Below are positions 9,485-18,828 of a stretch of 64,000 bases of DNA, piece by piece. Position 1 is the stretch's first letter. Each line of letters opens with the position of its first letter. Source of the DNA: Anastatus disparis (lineage: Eukaryota; Arthropoda; Insecta; Hymenoptera; Eupelmidae). The notes under the pieces were generated by a model. It ran no database searches and was not told the DNA's origin. It saw only the letters and a list, made by a program, of their open reading frames with translations. Both the position numbers and the translations under genes were made by a program. The stretch lies in NCBI GenBank assembly GCA_017163975.1, contig JAFFSR010000018.1, positions 186,001-250,000 on the forward strand, given 5' to 3'.

Positions 9485-12400
9485 ATGCTCATTTTCTTCG
9501 TCAGCTTTTTTTCTTCTTCTTCAAGGTCTTGCGACTCAGTCTCATCTAAATCATTTTTATCTAGCTCTACGTCACTCTCATTCTCTTCCTGCTCCATGCT
9601 TTCGTCTTGCGACTCAGATTCACTGACGTCATGATTATCTCTCTCGCTTTCACTCTCACTTATAATTTCTTTTTCTTGATTTTTATTTGTATCTTGTACC
9701 TCAAACTCGTCCTCGAAATATGAGCCTTTGTCTGTTTCACTGTCAATAATTTCGACTTCAGAACTTATTCTTAATGATTTTTTCTCTTTATCTTTTTCTA
9801 AGCTTATGTTTGGTACTAATTTGTAGTATTCTCTTGGCATTTGAGGTCGAACTTTTTCTCGCTCATTAAAATCTGTTTGATTTATTATTTCTTGAGGTAC
9901 GTCGCCTCTTAGTGCTTCTGCTACTTCTCCTGGAGTTTCTTCCCATATATTTATTTGTACACCTTCTCTACCATTTATCTCTCGTTCTTGCACATCAACT
10001 AAAAATCGAGCACGCATTTTTGTTATTATTTCTGGAATCATATTTGATATACTTCCTCGGCTACTTTCTTTACTTTGCGAAGTGTGTTGTGAATCATCCT
10101 GTGTCTCCTTCTCTTTTACTATTTTGGTGCCGTTGTGTTGAGATGCTTTCGATTTTACATTTATTGTCTCTAATGGCGATTCTACATCACAGCTGTTTCT
10201 ATTATTTTTCAGTATACTTTTATTTTTTGATATTTTGCTCGCTGGCTCATACGTATTCCTTTCTTTTCTTGATGACACTGCATGTGGCTTATCTACTGGT
10301 GTACTCGCTGCAAGAATTCCTTCTCGCATGTTTGCGCATTTTCGCATATATGCGAGCTTACCGTCGTCGTGTGCTTGACTTATTATATTTTCAGCTTGAA
10401 TTAATTTTTTCTTTCTATCTGCTTGACTTTTACGTGTTTTTAACACTTTCTTATTTCGCCTTTTCCTTCTGTGCGCCGATCTTTTCCAAGGGTCTTTCTT
10501 TCTTTTTGCATAATTCCAATTTTCTTCAGATCCGGTTATACTATTGATTTCTGACTCGTCACTTGTTTCTTTAATAAAGATTTTCTTTTTAGGATTATCA
10601 GAATTTTCTGAATTTGAATCTTCTTCTTCAGTTTTATTCGCATTTTTATTTATTGCGCGAGTAATAAAAATTCTTGCTGGCGGACCGCATTCGTTTGCGT
10701 TTGGTTCCTGATTTTCTTGCTTATCTGCTAGTTGATACATTTCTGCACGTGGTAATTCAGGATTTTCTTCGCCGTCTGCAATTACTGGATTTCTAGACAA
10801 TGCATCAGCTGCATTATTTTTCCTTCCTGGTCTATATACTACATCAAACGTATATCCTCGTAAAGCTGCTTTTAATCTATTAAATCTTAAATCAGGTTTT
10901 GTGCTCGTATGGAAATGCTTTAACGGTTCATGATCTGTGACTACTGTGAATTTTGTACTGTATAAATAAGGTCTAAACTGTTCCTTTCCGAAAACTACTG
11001 CCAACAATTCTTTGTCATATACAGTATACCTAAGTTCGCTTCCTTTTAAACATCGTGAGGCATATACACAAGGTCGATCTTCACCGATTTTTCCTTGGCT
11101 CAATATTGCGCCTATTGCATAATCAGATGCATCTGTTGCTACTATAAATGGCTCGCTTAAGTTAGGCGCGGCCAACACAGGCTCGTCGCATAGCTTCTCA
11201 CGTAACGTGTCAAATGCTATTTGATGTTCTTCTAACCACAGAAATTTCTCTTTCTTTGAACTTAATTTATGTAAAGGTCTTGCTATTCTCGCAAAATCTT
11301 TTATGAATCGACGATAATAACCAACAAAGCCTAAAAATTGTTTTACTTTCTTTTTATTTGTTGGTATAGGATAATCACGCGCTGCTTCTATCTTTTTAGG
11401 GTCTGTTTTAATTTGCCCTTTTCCTACTATATGTCCTAATACCTTCGCCTCGCGTCTTAAAAATTGACATTTCTTTGGTTCTATTATTAGATTAGCTTTC
11501 TCAATGCGTTTTAAAAATCTTTTAAAACGAAGAGCGTGCTGTTCTAAATTTTTGGCGTGTATAATCACGTCATCTAAATAAATCTCAAGCTCTGAACCTT
11601 GCAAGCCCTGCAAAGCTAGAGCCATTGCCCTGCTAAAGGTCATGGGTGCTTCACATAACCCCATAGCCATACGTTTATATTGATATGTACCTGATGGCCC
11701 TGAAAACGCAGTTTTATGTGCGTCTTTTGCTTCAATCTTTACCTGATAATAGCCGTCCTTAAGGTCTACGGCGGTAATATAATTTGCTGACGCTAAATTT
11801 TCTAAGATGTCACAAGTTAACGGCAGTGGATAGCAACTTCCCACAGTGATTTCATTTAGTTGGCGAAAATCTGTCACCAAACGCCAGCGTTTCCTGCCCT
11901 GAGGATCAGGTTTCTTGTTAACTATCCATGCTGGGCTACTATAACTCGACAGAGATGGTTCTATAATATCTTTTTTCAGTAACTTCTCTATTTCTTGCTG
12001 CATAATATTTTTTAATGCTATCGGATATCTGTACGGTTTCACACGTATTGGCTCCTCATGAGTTGTTTTTATTTTATGCGTTAAAATATTTGTTGCTGGG
12101 AGCAACTCATCGTCTAGACCGAAAACGATGGGGTTCTCGGATATCAACTCTCTGACGTGTATTTTTTCTTCTTTATTTAATTCTTCCAAATCTAACACTT
12201 CCATTATTTTTTCGACTCTTTCCTTTATTTCACATGGAGTTTTATTTGCCATGCATCTGTCTACATATTTTATTTTAACATCAGCACTTTGTTTCTCTGA
12301 ATTTTGTTGCGCGTACTCCGACATTGCGCGTCTAATTTTTTTGCAATCGGAAACTTCGTTTCCTTCGTGGTTGCCGTCCTCACCGACATAAAAATTATTA

Positions 12401-13023
12401 TCTTCTTTAATAACCTCGCATGGAAAAATTTCTACCTCTGGAGTCGGAATTTCAATATTTTTATGATTCGTATTTATACATATTGCATACGCTCTACCAT
12501 TTTTATTTTCTGTAATAAAATTTCCGAATAATATTCCAGGCCCTAAATTTTGAAGTGGCACCCAGCCTACTTCTACATCATTATTTATAACTTTTGCAGC
12601 AATAACGCGTCTCATTCTTGCGGGAATTTCCACTGTTTCCACCCGCTCAAAGGGAATCGATAATTTTACAAAATCAATGCACTTATGTACGGCATTTATA
12701 TGTCCGTTGTGCTCACTAATAGTTTCCCAGCCTAGTAGCCCATTTGTTTTTACAGGAAAGCTATCTAAGACAATATGGACCTCGCACTGTAGTCCTTGAA
12801 GAGTCATATCTGCTCTTCCTAACGTATACATTTCTCCTGGTACGACGCCTGTAATCTCTAAAATATGCTGTCTATCTATACTCGTATTTTCGTTTATACA
12901 TTTGGCCTTTATTACGGAAATATCTGCTCCTGAATCAACATAAAATCTTGCACTATTTTCTTTTAAATTCCGACTTTCCAGTTTGACAATAGGCGGATTA
13001 CGCCCCGCGCACGCGAGTTTCAT
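9481..13023 (-). CDS. pol: Gypsy Pol: aspartic protease, RT, RNase H, acidic tail
   Basis: A 1180-residue open frame. The protease active site is YVDSGADISVI with Asp30. Reverse transcriptase follows, with SSYSSPAWIVNKK, RWRLVTDFRQLN, AMGLCEAPMTFSRAM and the catalytic YLDDVIIHA. RNase H has VATDASDYAIGAIL, YTVYDKELLAVVF, VVTDHEPLKHF and a NNAADALSRNP end. The protein then continues for about 380 residues of Lys/Arg-rich followed by Glu/Asp/Ser-rich low-complexity sequence, which is unusual: Gypsy pol normally passes quickly into integrase. Here integrase is in the next frame, reached through the ATGA overlap at 9481-9484. The gag frame ends at 13092 in a different frame, so Pol may need frameshifting or its own start at the MKLACAGRN methionine. 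Open throughout, hence possibly functional. Confidence 0.92.
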   Translation of the reverse strand: MKLACAGRNPPIVKLESRNLKENSARFYVDSGADISVIKAKCINENTSIDRQHILEITGVVPGEMYTLGRADMTLQGLQCEVHIVLDSFPVKTNGLLGWETISEHNGHINAVHKCIDFVKLSIPFERVETVEIPARMRRVIAAKVINNDVEVGWVPLQNLGPGILFGNFITENKNGRAYAICINTNHKNIEIPTPEVEIFPCEVIKEDNNFYVGEDGNHEGNEVSDCKKIRRAMSEYAQQNSEKQSADVKIKYVDRCMANKTPCEIKERVEKIMEVLDLEELNKEEKIHVRELISENPIVFGLDDELLPATNILTHKIKTTHEEPIRVKPYRYPIALKNIMQQEIEKLLKKDIIEPSLSSYSSPAWIVNKKPDPQGRKRWRLVTDFRQLNEITVGSCYPLPLTCDILENLASANYITAVDLKDGYYQVKIEAKDAHKTAFSGPSGTYQYKRMAMGLCEAPMTFSRAMALALQGLQGSELEIYLDDVIIHAKNLEQHALRFKRFLKRIEKANLIIEPKKCQFLRREAKVLGHIVGKGQIKTDPKKIEAARDYPIPTNKKKVKQFLGFVGYYRRFIKDFARIARPLHKLSSKKEKFLWLEEHQIAFDTLREKLCDEPVLAAPNLSEPFIVATDASDYAIGAILSQGKIGEDRPCVYASRCLKGSELRYTVYDKELLAVVFGKEQFRPYLYSTKFTVVTDHEPLKHFHTSTKPDLRFNRLKAALRGYTFDVVYRPGRKNNAADALSRNPVIADGEENPELPRAEMYQLADKQENQEPNANECGPPARIFITRAINKNANKTEEEDSNSENSDNPKKKIFIKETSDESEINSITGSEENWNYAKRKKDPWKRSAHRRKRRNKKVLKTRKSQADRKKKLIQAENIISQAHDDGKLAYMRKCANMREGILAASTPVDKPHAVSSRKERNTYEPASKISKNKSILKNNRNSCDVESPLETINVKSKASQHNGTKIVKEKETQDDSQHTSQSKESSRGSISNMIPEIITKMRARFLVDVQEREINGREGVQINIWEETPGEVAEALRGDVPQEIINQTDFNEREKVRPQMPREYYKLVPNISLEKDKEKKSLRISSEVEIIDSETDKGSYFEDEFEVQDTNKNQEKEIISESESERDNHDVSESESQDESMEQEENESDVELDKNDLDETESQDLEEEEKKLTKKMSI

Positions 13024-13091
13024 GTTTATTGTGCGTCTAATTTTTACATGCTTATTATTACTATTATTTAATATATTCTGATCATTATTAA

Positions 13092-14024
13092 TTAATTCCT
13101 GCCCGGCGCCTGAGGATTGCGGCGGACATCCTGCGAGTTTAAAGGCTCGTTCATTTTATCACTTTGATTATTTTCATTTATCTTTGCGTTTGAATCCCGC
13201 TCTCTATCCGGGCCGCACGTTTGATTCTCGTTCCTGTTATATTGATATCTCTCACGACTGTTGTCCCTACTACGACCTCTATTAAAACCTATATCATTTC
13301 TATTGTCGTTACGTGCATAATTATTATAACGCGGCGGTCCTTGCGCATTATAATTATATTCATTATTGCGTGAGTCATAGTTTCTGTTCCTATTGAACCC
13401 ACTGTTAAATCTGCTATAATTATTTCTGTAATTACTATCAGCATTCACGTTGTTATAATTATTATTAGAATTATTTCTGCCATAAGTATTATCAAAATTT
13501 CTATTGTGACTATTACTATCAAAATTTCTATTGTAATTATTATTATTGAAATTACTTCTGCTATAATTGCTTCGCGAACCGTTGGTATAATTCTTGTTAT
13601 CGTTTGATTGTTTTCTTTTATTATTATTAACATTTTGCGAATTATTTTTATTTTGTGCATGAATAATACCATTTTCGGCATCATTTCTTAGTGTTTGACA
13701 CTCTGCCGTCGCGTGCCCCATCTTATCGCAATAAGCGCATTGTATTTTATCATATTTCTTCTTAATGCACGCGCCTTCTTTATGGCCTTCTTTATCACAA
13801 TAGCTACATTTAACTGCACTTGTACCTGTTTCTATTTTTACAGGCGTAGCTTGCATTGCTTTTATTTGTGCTTCATGCACTTTATTTGTATTTAATAATT
13901 GATGTTGATTTTGCGTCATTTGCATCATGCTATTAATATTCGGTTGAGACCATAATGACAACGATTGCGTATTTTGTGCTATCGAACTTACGGGTTGCAG
14001 GCCGTTTATAAATGAGTTTTGCAT
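13092..14024 (-). CDS. gag: Gypsy Gag C-terminal part with two CCHC knuckles
   Basis: The 310-residue segment is in the same frame as the upstream gag ORF and separated from it by one TAA (14046-14048) plus seven codons. It carries two zinc knuckles of CX2CX4HX4C form, CSYCDKEGHKEGAC and CAYCDKMGHATAEC, which bind genomic RNA in nucleocapsid proteins. A long Asn/Arg/Tyr-rich region follows with repeated NYNRNF- and NRNYDSRNN-like words, a low-complexity RNA-binding tail. The stop between the two gag parts is either a nonsense mutation or a programmed readthrough site; the first ATG here (MQNSFINGL) could also serve as a separate start. Confidence 0.85.
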   Translation of the reverse strand: MQNSFINGLQPVSSIAQNTQSLSLWSQPNINSMMQMTQNQHQLLNTNKVHEAQIKAMQATPVKIETGTSAVKCSYCDKEGHKEGACIKKKYDKIQCAYCDKMGHATAECQTLRNDAENGIIHAQNKNNSQNVNNNKRKQSNDNKNYTNGSRSNYSRSNFNNNNYNRNFDSNSHNRNFDNTYGRNNSNNNYNNVNADSNYRNNYSRFNSGFNRNRNYDSRNNEYNYNAQGPPRYNNYARNDNRNDIGFNRGRSRDNSRERYQYNRNENQTCGPDRERDSNAKINENNQSDKMNEPLNSQDVRRNPQAPGRN

Positions 14025-14045
14025 CTGTGCAAAAAGTCGCGTCTT

Positions 14046-15215
14046 TTATTTATTTTCAAAATCGGCTGCAAGTTGTATAGCCTTTCTTAACGTTAGAGGT
14101 TTTTCGCAGCGCACTTGTACGTCTAAGGGTGAAGTTAGTCCAAACAGATAATATTGCAACGCATCTCTCTCTATTAGCTGCTTTTTTGCTAATCGATCTT
14201 GTAAGTTTAATATGGGCACCGTGTCGTAAATCACTAAAAGCCTATTCAATAAAGCTTGCGTCCGCGCGCCGTAATCTGCTGCCGATTCTCCTTGTTGTTG
14301 TGTAATTATTTTTAATTGCGTTGATAATTCTTTCATCACTGTTATATTATTATATTGCGCCTCTAAGTCCTTTATCAGTGCCTCAATAGATTCATATTGC
14401 ATCAATCGCGCTGTAAAAATATCTGCCGCTTTTCCCGTAAGCTTCGTTGCTAACTCGTATATAATAAGAATTTGACTACCTGGTCCAAAACTATTTACTA
14501 TGTTCCTTAACACAGAGCAAAATAGGGGTAATTTATCTACGCTTCCGTCAAAATATGGTATTTGCCTTATCGCTTGATGTAATGATAATTGAGGTATATT
14601 CTGAAAGTTTGCGCTTTGCATATTTAACATGGGGTTTATTTGTTGCTTATTTAATGCGTAGTTAGTATTTGTCGGTGAATTTATTGGAAAATTTGGGTTG
14701 GCTTGCGTTGGTATCATATTGCTCCATGGTTGTGGAATTTGTTGCGGAAAACTCGTGTAATTGTATGGTATCGAAGGATAAACTAGCTGGTTCGGGCCCT
14801 GGTTCGCGTATGTTAACCACGTTTCGTTGGTTTTTGGGCTTTCCTCTGATTTCGATTTTTGAGTCTCGGTTTCCCTTTTATTCCTTGGGAGCGTGCCGTT
14901 ACTTACTATGTTTCTTTCTTTCATAATATTTAATGATTCTTTGGGTAATTCGAAACCCTGAGACGCGGCTCTTTTGTATTTTTCATTCAATTCTTTCATT
15001 TCTTTCTCTGACAAATTGACTGTTAAATTTTCACCATATCTTGGAGTGTACATTGGCATATACACCGTGTTCTGTGACATGGTCGGAAATGATATCCTTT
15101 CGTCCCCGAATTCGGCTAAGATTTCTTCACTACGCGAACCTCTAATAGGAGACAACGAACGTCCTCTACGTCTCGCTTTTCCGTCCTTTTTCGAAAATAA
15201 ATTGATGAGCGACAT
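14046..15215 (-). CDS. gag: Gypsy Gag N-terminal part (matrix/capsid)
   Basis: This 389-residue frame follows the leader of the element and starts MSLINLFSKKDGKARRRGRS, a basic matrix-like beginning. The second half has a capsid-like arrangement: IPYFDGSVDKLPLF, LTGKAADIF and LIKDLEAQYNN segments like the retrotransposon Gag domain found across Ty3/Gypsy elements, ending RKAIQLAADFENK directly before TAA. The zinc-knuckle part continues in the same frame just beyond that stop. It would form the virus-like particle shell in the cytoplasm. No other stops or frameshifts occur. Confidence 0.85.
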   Translation of the reverse strand: MSLINLFSKKDGKARRRGRSLSPIRGSRSEEILAEFGDERISFPTMSQNTVYMPMYTPRYGENLTVNLSEKEMKELNEKYKRAASQGFELPKESLNIMKERNIVSNGTLPRNKRETETQKSKSEESPKTNETWLTYANQGPNQLVYPSIPYNYTSFPQQIPQPWSNMIPTQANPNFPINSPTNTNYALNKQQINPMLNMQSANFQNIPQLSLHQAIRQIPYFDGSVDKLPLFCSVLRNIVNSFGPGSQILIIYELATKLTGKAADIFTARLMQYESIEALIKDLEAQYNNITVMKELSTQLKIITQQQGESAADYGARTQALLNRLLVIYDTVPILNLQDRLAKKQLIERDALQYYLFGLTSPLDVQVRCEKPLTLRKAIQLAADFENK

Positions 15216-16157
15216 ATTCGATAAATAAGATTTTACAATTTAATTTTTTTTCTTAAAATTTTTATTACTGCTTTTTAAATTACGCGTGAGAAGGTGAAGC
15301 GTTTACGTTTTCTTATATGCGCTGATTTTTTTTCCTGATTTACGGAAATTTATTAATAAATAATGACAATTTATGACATAAAAATATTTCTACAAATCAC
15401 GTTAATTATGAAATTATTATTAAAATTATTTTCCAATATTTAGACTATAAACTCTTTTTTTTTCTATCCTACGACAACAACTATTATTTTTTTCAGCACA
15501 ATGATAAAAACGAACGATAAAAATTTATTTTATCTTACTAAGAACCCTGATGAAAATTGATAAAAACAAAAATATTTATTTTCCTTTTTCACGTATGTAT
15601 GAATTATCTCTTTTTTTTCCACAACCTTACTTATAATTTTTTAAACATTCACTTATTACCGACCGACACTGCTAGTTCGCGTAATTATATTCACGCACTA
15701 ATCACTTTTATTTAACGATTTTTTTTCCCAAGTCAATATTCTAACATTATTTGTTCTATTACGAGTTCGCTTTATATTATTCCATTTAAGAAGCTATACT
15801 ACCCCTTTGGACACTTTAATATGTATTATTTAATTTCTACTTACTTGTTACAGCAGAGAGTGAGCAGCGTGATAAAAAGCACTCTCATTTCTTCGGATAA
15901 TATCTTTCGGACGTCCTTCCTTCCTTCCTCTCTCTCGTTCCGATCTTCTGCGTTGCAACTCGCGACGCGATTTTTCAAAAATATTTAATAAAAATTCGCC
16001 AAAAAATATATTTAATTAAGCTATTCAATTAATCGAATTATTTCTCTCTCTCTTTCTCAAAAAAAATTCTCTAATTTATTTGACGCGCTTCTTTCTAAGT
16101 TTATTTCTTAAAAGAAATTTTATTTTTTTTTCTAAAAACCTCACTGCGTATCCCACA
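15216..16157 (-). other. Gypsy 5' leader
   Basis: About 0.94 kb of AT-rich sequence separates the primer-binding site from the gag start. No open frame of note. The long leader probably holds packaging and translation signals, but none can be identified by eye. Confidence 0.6.
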
Positions 16158-16169
16158 CCGCTGCCACCA
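16158..16169 (-). promoter_or_regulatory. Gypsy primer-binding site, tRNA-Leu type
   Basis: On the plus strand the 12 bases CCGCTGCCACCA lie three bases from the LTR. They read as a tRNA 3' end with CCA; the minus strand is therefore complementary to a tRNA tail. CCGCTGCCA is the acceptor end I recall for some insect tRNA-Leu genes. The preceding TCCCACA fits the T-arm except for a two-base insertion. Confidence 0.65.
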
Positions 16170-16172
16170 AAA

Positions 16173-16502
16173 TGTTACGTGGGATTTTTAATACGCACTC
16201 CTATGGGGAGTGTGAGGATGTAAAATAATTACAAGAGAATTAATATGAAGTTGTCTGTTATTTATTATAAAGTAATTACAGTGAGAGAGAGACTGATTAT
16301 TACTTTGTTCTAGCGCGTCCGGCGATGGTCTGTCGCTCGTCGTCGTCCAAAACGACGATGTAAGTTGCCCGCGACGAAGTGCCGAATCAGCACTTCGCGC
16401 ATCGTACGACTCTTGGTCCGGAAACTCGGAGTCGCATTTCTCTGAGTTTCTACCTTATTTTATGTTATATATTATAATATACGTACAATATAATGCACGT
16501 AG

Positions 16503-16504
<2 letters not shown>
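16173..16504 (-). repeat. Gypsy 5' LTR
   Basis: 332-bp partner of 5120-5451. It begins TGTTACGTGGG and ends CGTAGCA on the plus strand; the AT microsatellite resumes at 16505. Confidence 0.95.
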
Positions 16505-16552
<48 letters not shown>

Positions 16553-16914
16553 TTCATATTAAAAAAATTTTAATTCAATTCACAATGATAAAAATCTAAA
16601 AGATTCGAAATGTAAGGTGGTGTAAAAACCAGCTTAATCTATATGTTATGAATAATGATTAAAATTTATTAATAATTTTTTTCAGATATTTTACATAAAT
16701 AATTAATATTATGTATTTTTTTCATGTTTCTATGTTAATAATAAAAATTTGATGAAAAATGTACAATTATATAATATTATGTATAGTATTAAAATATATT
16801 ATATTAAAAATTTTTTTTTATAAAACAATGCATAAATGTTACATTTTATATTGATATGATAACTATAATGGGGGTTGGCAAGTGGAACGAGCAGGGGCGT
16901 ACCCCCCCCCCCTA

Positions 16915-16951
<37 letters not shown>

Positions 16952-17040
16952 TTATTGAATTAAAACAAAAACAATTTCGTAATAAGTTTTATAATTTATT
17001 GAAATTAAAAAACAATATAACAAAATAATGAATTTATTTT
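16505..17040. other. AT-rich spacer with microsatellites and a C-run
   Basis: The (AT)n tract runs to about 16549, and a second (AT)n lies at about 16917-16950, preceded by a 13-base C run near 16900. No gene is seen. Confidence 0.8.
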
Positions 17041-17047
17041 CTGTTAA

Positions 17048-17299
17048 TTAGTAGTCGTCAATTTTTTTCATAATCGTAGGTACCAGAATAATCTTCATTT
17101 TTTCCACTCTCATTTTAAATCTCTTTCTGTCACGAGCCGCTTGCTCCCACTCTCCACGTCGCGCTGCTCGACTCGCATGATCCCACACGCGTATCACGTG
17201 AATATACGGTCTACCTTCCTTATAATGCACCTTTTTTATTTGATTCATCATCATTTTTTTTGGCGAGATACGGATAATCACCACAATTCCTCGCGACAA
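17048..17299 (-). CDS. Small basic ORF of unknown function
   Basis: An 83-codon open frame at most; the first ATG codons are at the MMMNQIKK stretch, giving about 64 residues. It is rich in Arg, Lys and Glu with a GEWEQAARDRKRF segment that looks helical and non-random. It sits on the opposite strand, just left of Polinton-type block 1, as the minus-strand gene at 26089-26993 sits left of the integrase in element 2. It may be part of the element, but I recognise no family. Confidence 0.3.
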   Translation of the reverse strand: MSRGIVVIIRISPKKMMMNQIKKVHYKEGRPYIHVIRVWDHASRAARRGEWEQAARDRKRFKMRVEKMKIILVPTIMKKIDDY

Positions 17300-17803
17300 C
17301 TCTCTATAAAAATTTATCGAAATTTAAGAATTTAATTCTTTGATGAATTTTTTGTTAAAATTTGATTACCTTTTGCTCAAATTTAATGACTATAACTTAC
17401 TTATTTTCACGATACCAAAATTTGTACAACACTAAGCTATAAATGCTGCTGCTTTAACTTTCATACTGGAAATGCGAGGTGACGAGCAGAGTGGTGGTAA
17501 TGGTGGTGGTGGTGGTGGGAGGTACAAGTAGTGATGGTGACGAGCGCTTTTGAGCAAATAACAGGTTAATACATGTTAAGCTCTTCCAGCCATATAGCTA
17601 AAGAGTGGAATAATGCTGGCGTCAGTCAGCTATATGGCGTATCAGTTAAACGATTGGCTAGCGCTAGCGCGATACTGCTTGCACACACGCGCGCGCCGCC
17701 ATCGCCCTCCCCTCACACTCTTGCTCATCACTACTAATGATCGTATATGTAGAGTGGTTCGAAGATGTGATGAGGTTAATAGTAGCAGTTTAGCTGCGGC
17801 GGT

Positions 17804-18484
17804 AACATGGACTTTTGCAGGTGAGTGTATCCAAGAACTTTGATGATTTGTGGACCCAGCTCGTGTGGTAAAACAGTATTCGTCAAGAATTTTATGCATT
17901 ACATTGATCGCATGAGTGGTACAAAATTCGAGCATATACTCTTGTACTATACCGAGTGGCAGCCAATTTACAAGGAGTTGGCTGAGGAAATCGAATTTCA
18001 CGAGGGTTTACCAAAGAGCGAAGATTATACCAATGATCCACAAGCAAAACTCTCGATTCTCGACGATCTGATGAGAGAATCGTCCAGCAGAGCTGTAGTC
18101 AATCTCTTTACCAAAGGCAGTCATCACGATAACTTGAGCGTCATCTTTATCTCGCTAAATCTCTTTCATCAAGGACAGCGATAAATCTCTCTAAACTCTA
18201 ATTACATTGTGGTATTTAAAAATCCGCGTGATCGAGCGTAAATAAATCATCTGGCGCGTCAAGTCTGCCCCGAGGAGCCTTGTTTTTTGCAAGAGGCATA
18301 TCTTGATGCCACAGCACATCCACACGGCTATTTATTCATAGATCTGGAGCAGGGTACGCCTGAAAACGTGAAATTTCGTACTTGTATAGTTCCGTTTGAC
18401 AAACATCAGTACGTTTATGTGCCTCGTTGCACACTCATAGAAGCTGGTGCTTGCTCGAATAATGTACCAGTCGCGCGATTGTAA
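17804..18484 (+). pseudogene. Polinton packaging ATPase (FtsK/HerA-type), broken
   Basis: Predicted genome-packaging ATPase of the A32/FtsK-HerA class. The Walker A loop GPSSCGKT is at 17852-17875, with a hydrophobic strand LMIC before it. Farther on, LSILDDLM is a plausible Walker B, and VIFISLNLFHQ resembles the sensor strand. The C-terminal part (KNPRDR, HLARQVCPEE, GYLFIDLEQGTPE) continues in the same frame but is cut by TAA at 18182-18184 and TAA at 18239-18241. The probable ATG at 17804 is separated from the main frame by a TGA/indel, so the N terminus is also damaged. The stop overlaps the ATG of the next gene (18482-18484), which indicates a compact viral-style layout. Confidence 0.75.
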
Positions 18485-18828
18485 TGGAGCCGGTAAGACG
18501 TAGTCGTAGCAGACCAATTTCAGAAAAGTACTGGACTCAGCTACATTTTTTGTGTAAAATGGAACTTCATAAACTTGGGGCTGTATTACGCAAAGCAAAT
18601 TCTAAACATATAACGTACATTTGCGAGTGTGTTTTGAACATTTTACGTGGAAATATTCCACTCAGCAATTATTATAAGAAACTATTGGGAAAATTCGCAC
18701 CTCTGTTGCGAAAACTCGCTAAACCAAGTAGTTTAGAGGTAAAAAGGAAATTGGTGGTAAAATCAGCATATTTACTGTGGCTAATTGTGAAACCCGTTTT
18801 ATCGGCATGGAGTACGCAAGAAAAATGA
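18484..18828 (+). CDS. Small basic structural-type protein of Polinton block
   Basis: An intact 114-residue frame starting at an ATG that overlaps the ATPase stop. It opens with an Arg-rich stretch (RRSRSRPISEKYW), then a helical region with ICECVLNILRGNIPLS followed by a Leu/Lys-rich part and a hydrophobic end (LLWLIVKPVLSAW). Proteins of this length and pattern recur beside capsid genes in Polinton and adintovirus-like elements; their precise role is not established, but they are probably virion components. The last 22 bases overlap the next gene. It is one of the few undamaged genes in the block. Confidence 0.55.
   Translation: MEPVRRSRSRPISEKYWTQLHFLCKMELHKLGAVLRKANSKHITYICECVLNILRGNIPLSNYYKKLLGKFAPLLRKLAKPSSLEVKRKLVVKSAYLLWLIVKPVLSAWSTQEK

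Larger units (their letters stand above)
5120..16504 (-). mobile_element. Ty3/Gypsy LTR retrotransposon with OTU domain
   Basis: An 11.4-kb element read on the minus strand, bounded by 332-bp direct LTRs that begin and end TG...CA. Order on the minus strand: 5' LTR (16504-16173), tRNA-Leu-type primer site, leader, gag (15215-13092, split by one in-frame TAA), pol with protease, RT and RNase H (13023-9481), then an OTU-integrase ORF (9484-7217), a 1.77-kb tail and the 3' LTR (5451-5120). The LTRs differ at 4 of 332 positions, so insertion is recent. ATAT on both sides could be a 4-bp target duplication but cannot be told from the microsatellite. The main ORFs are long and open, so this copy may be close to intact. 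No env-like frame is present. Confidence 0.95.

Noticed and set aside
9912..10547. 211-codon plus-strand frame rich in Leu, Tyr and Phe.
   Set aside because: It is antisense to the charged tail of Gypsy Pol; Lys/Glu codons read backwards give Phe/Leu-rich sequence.
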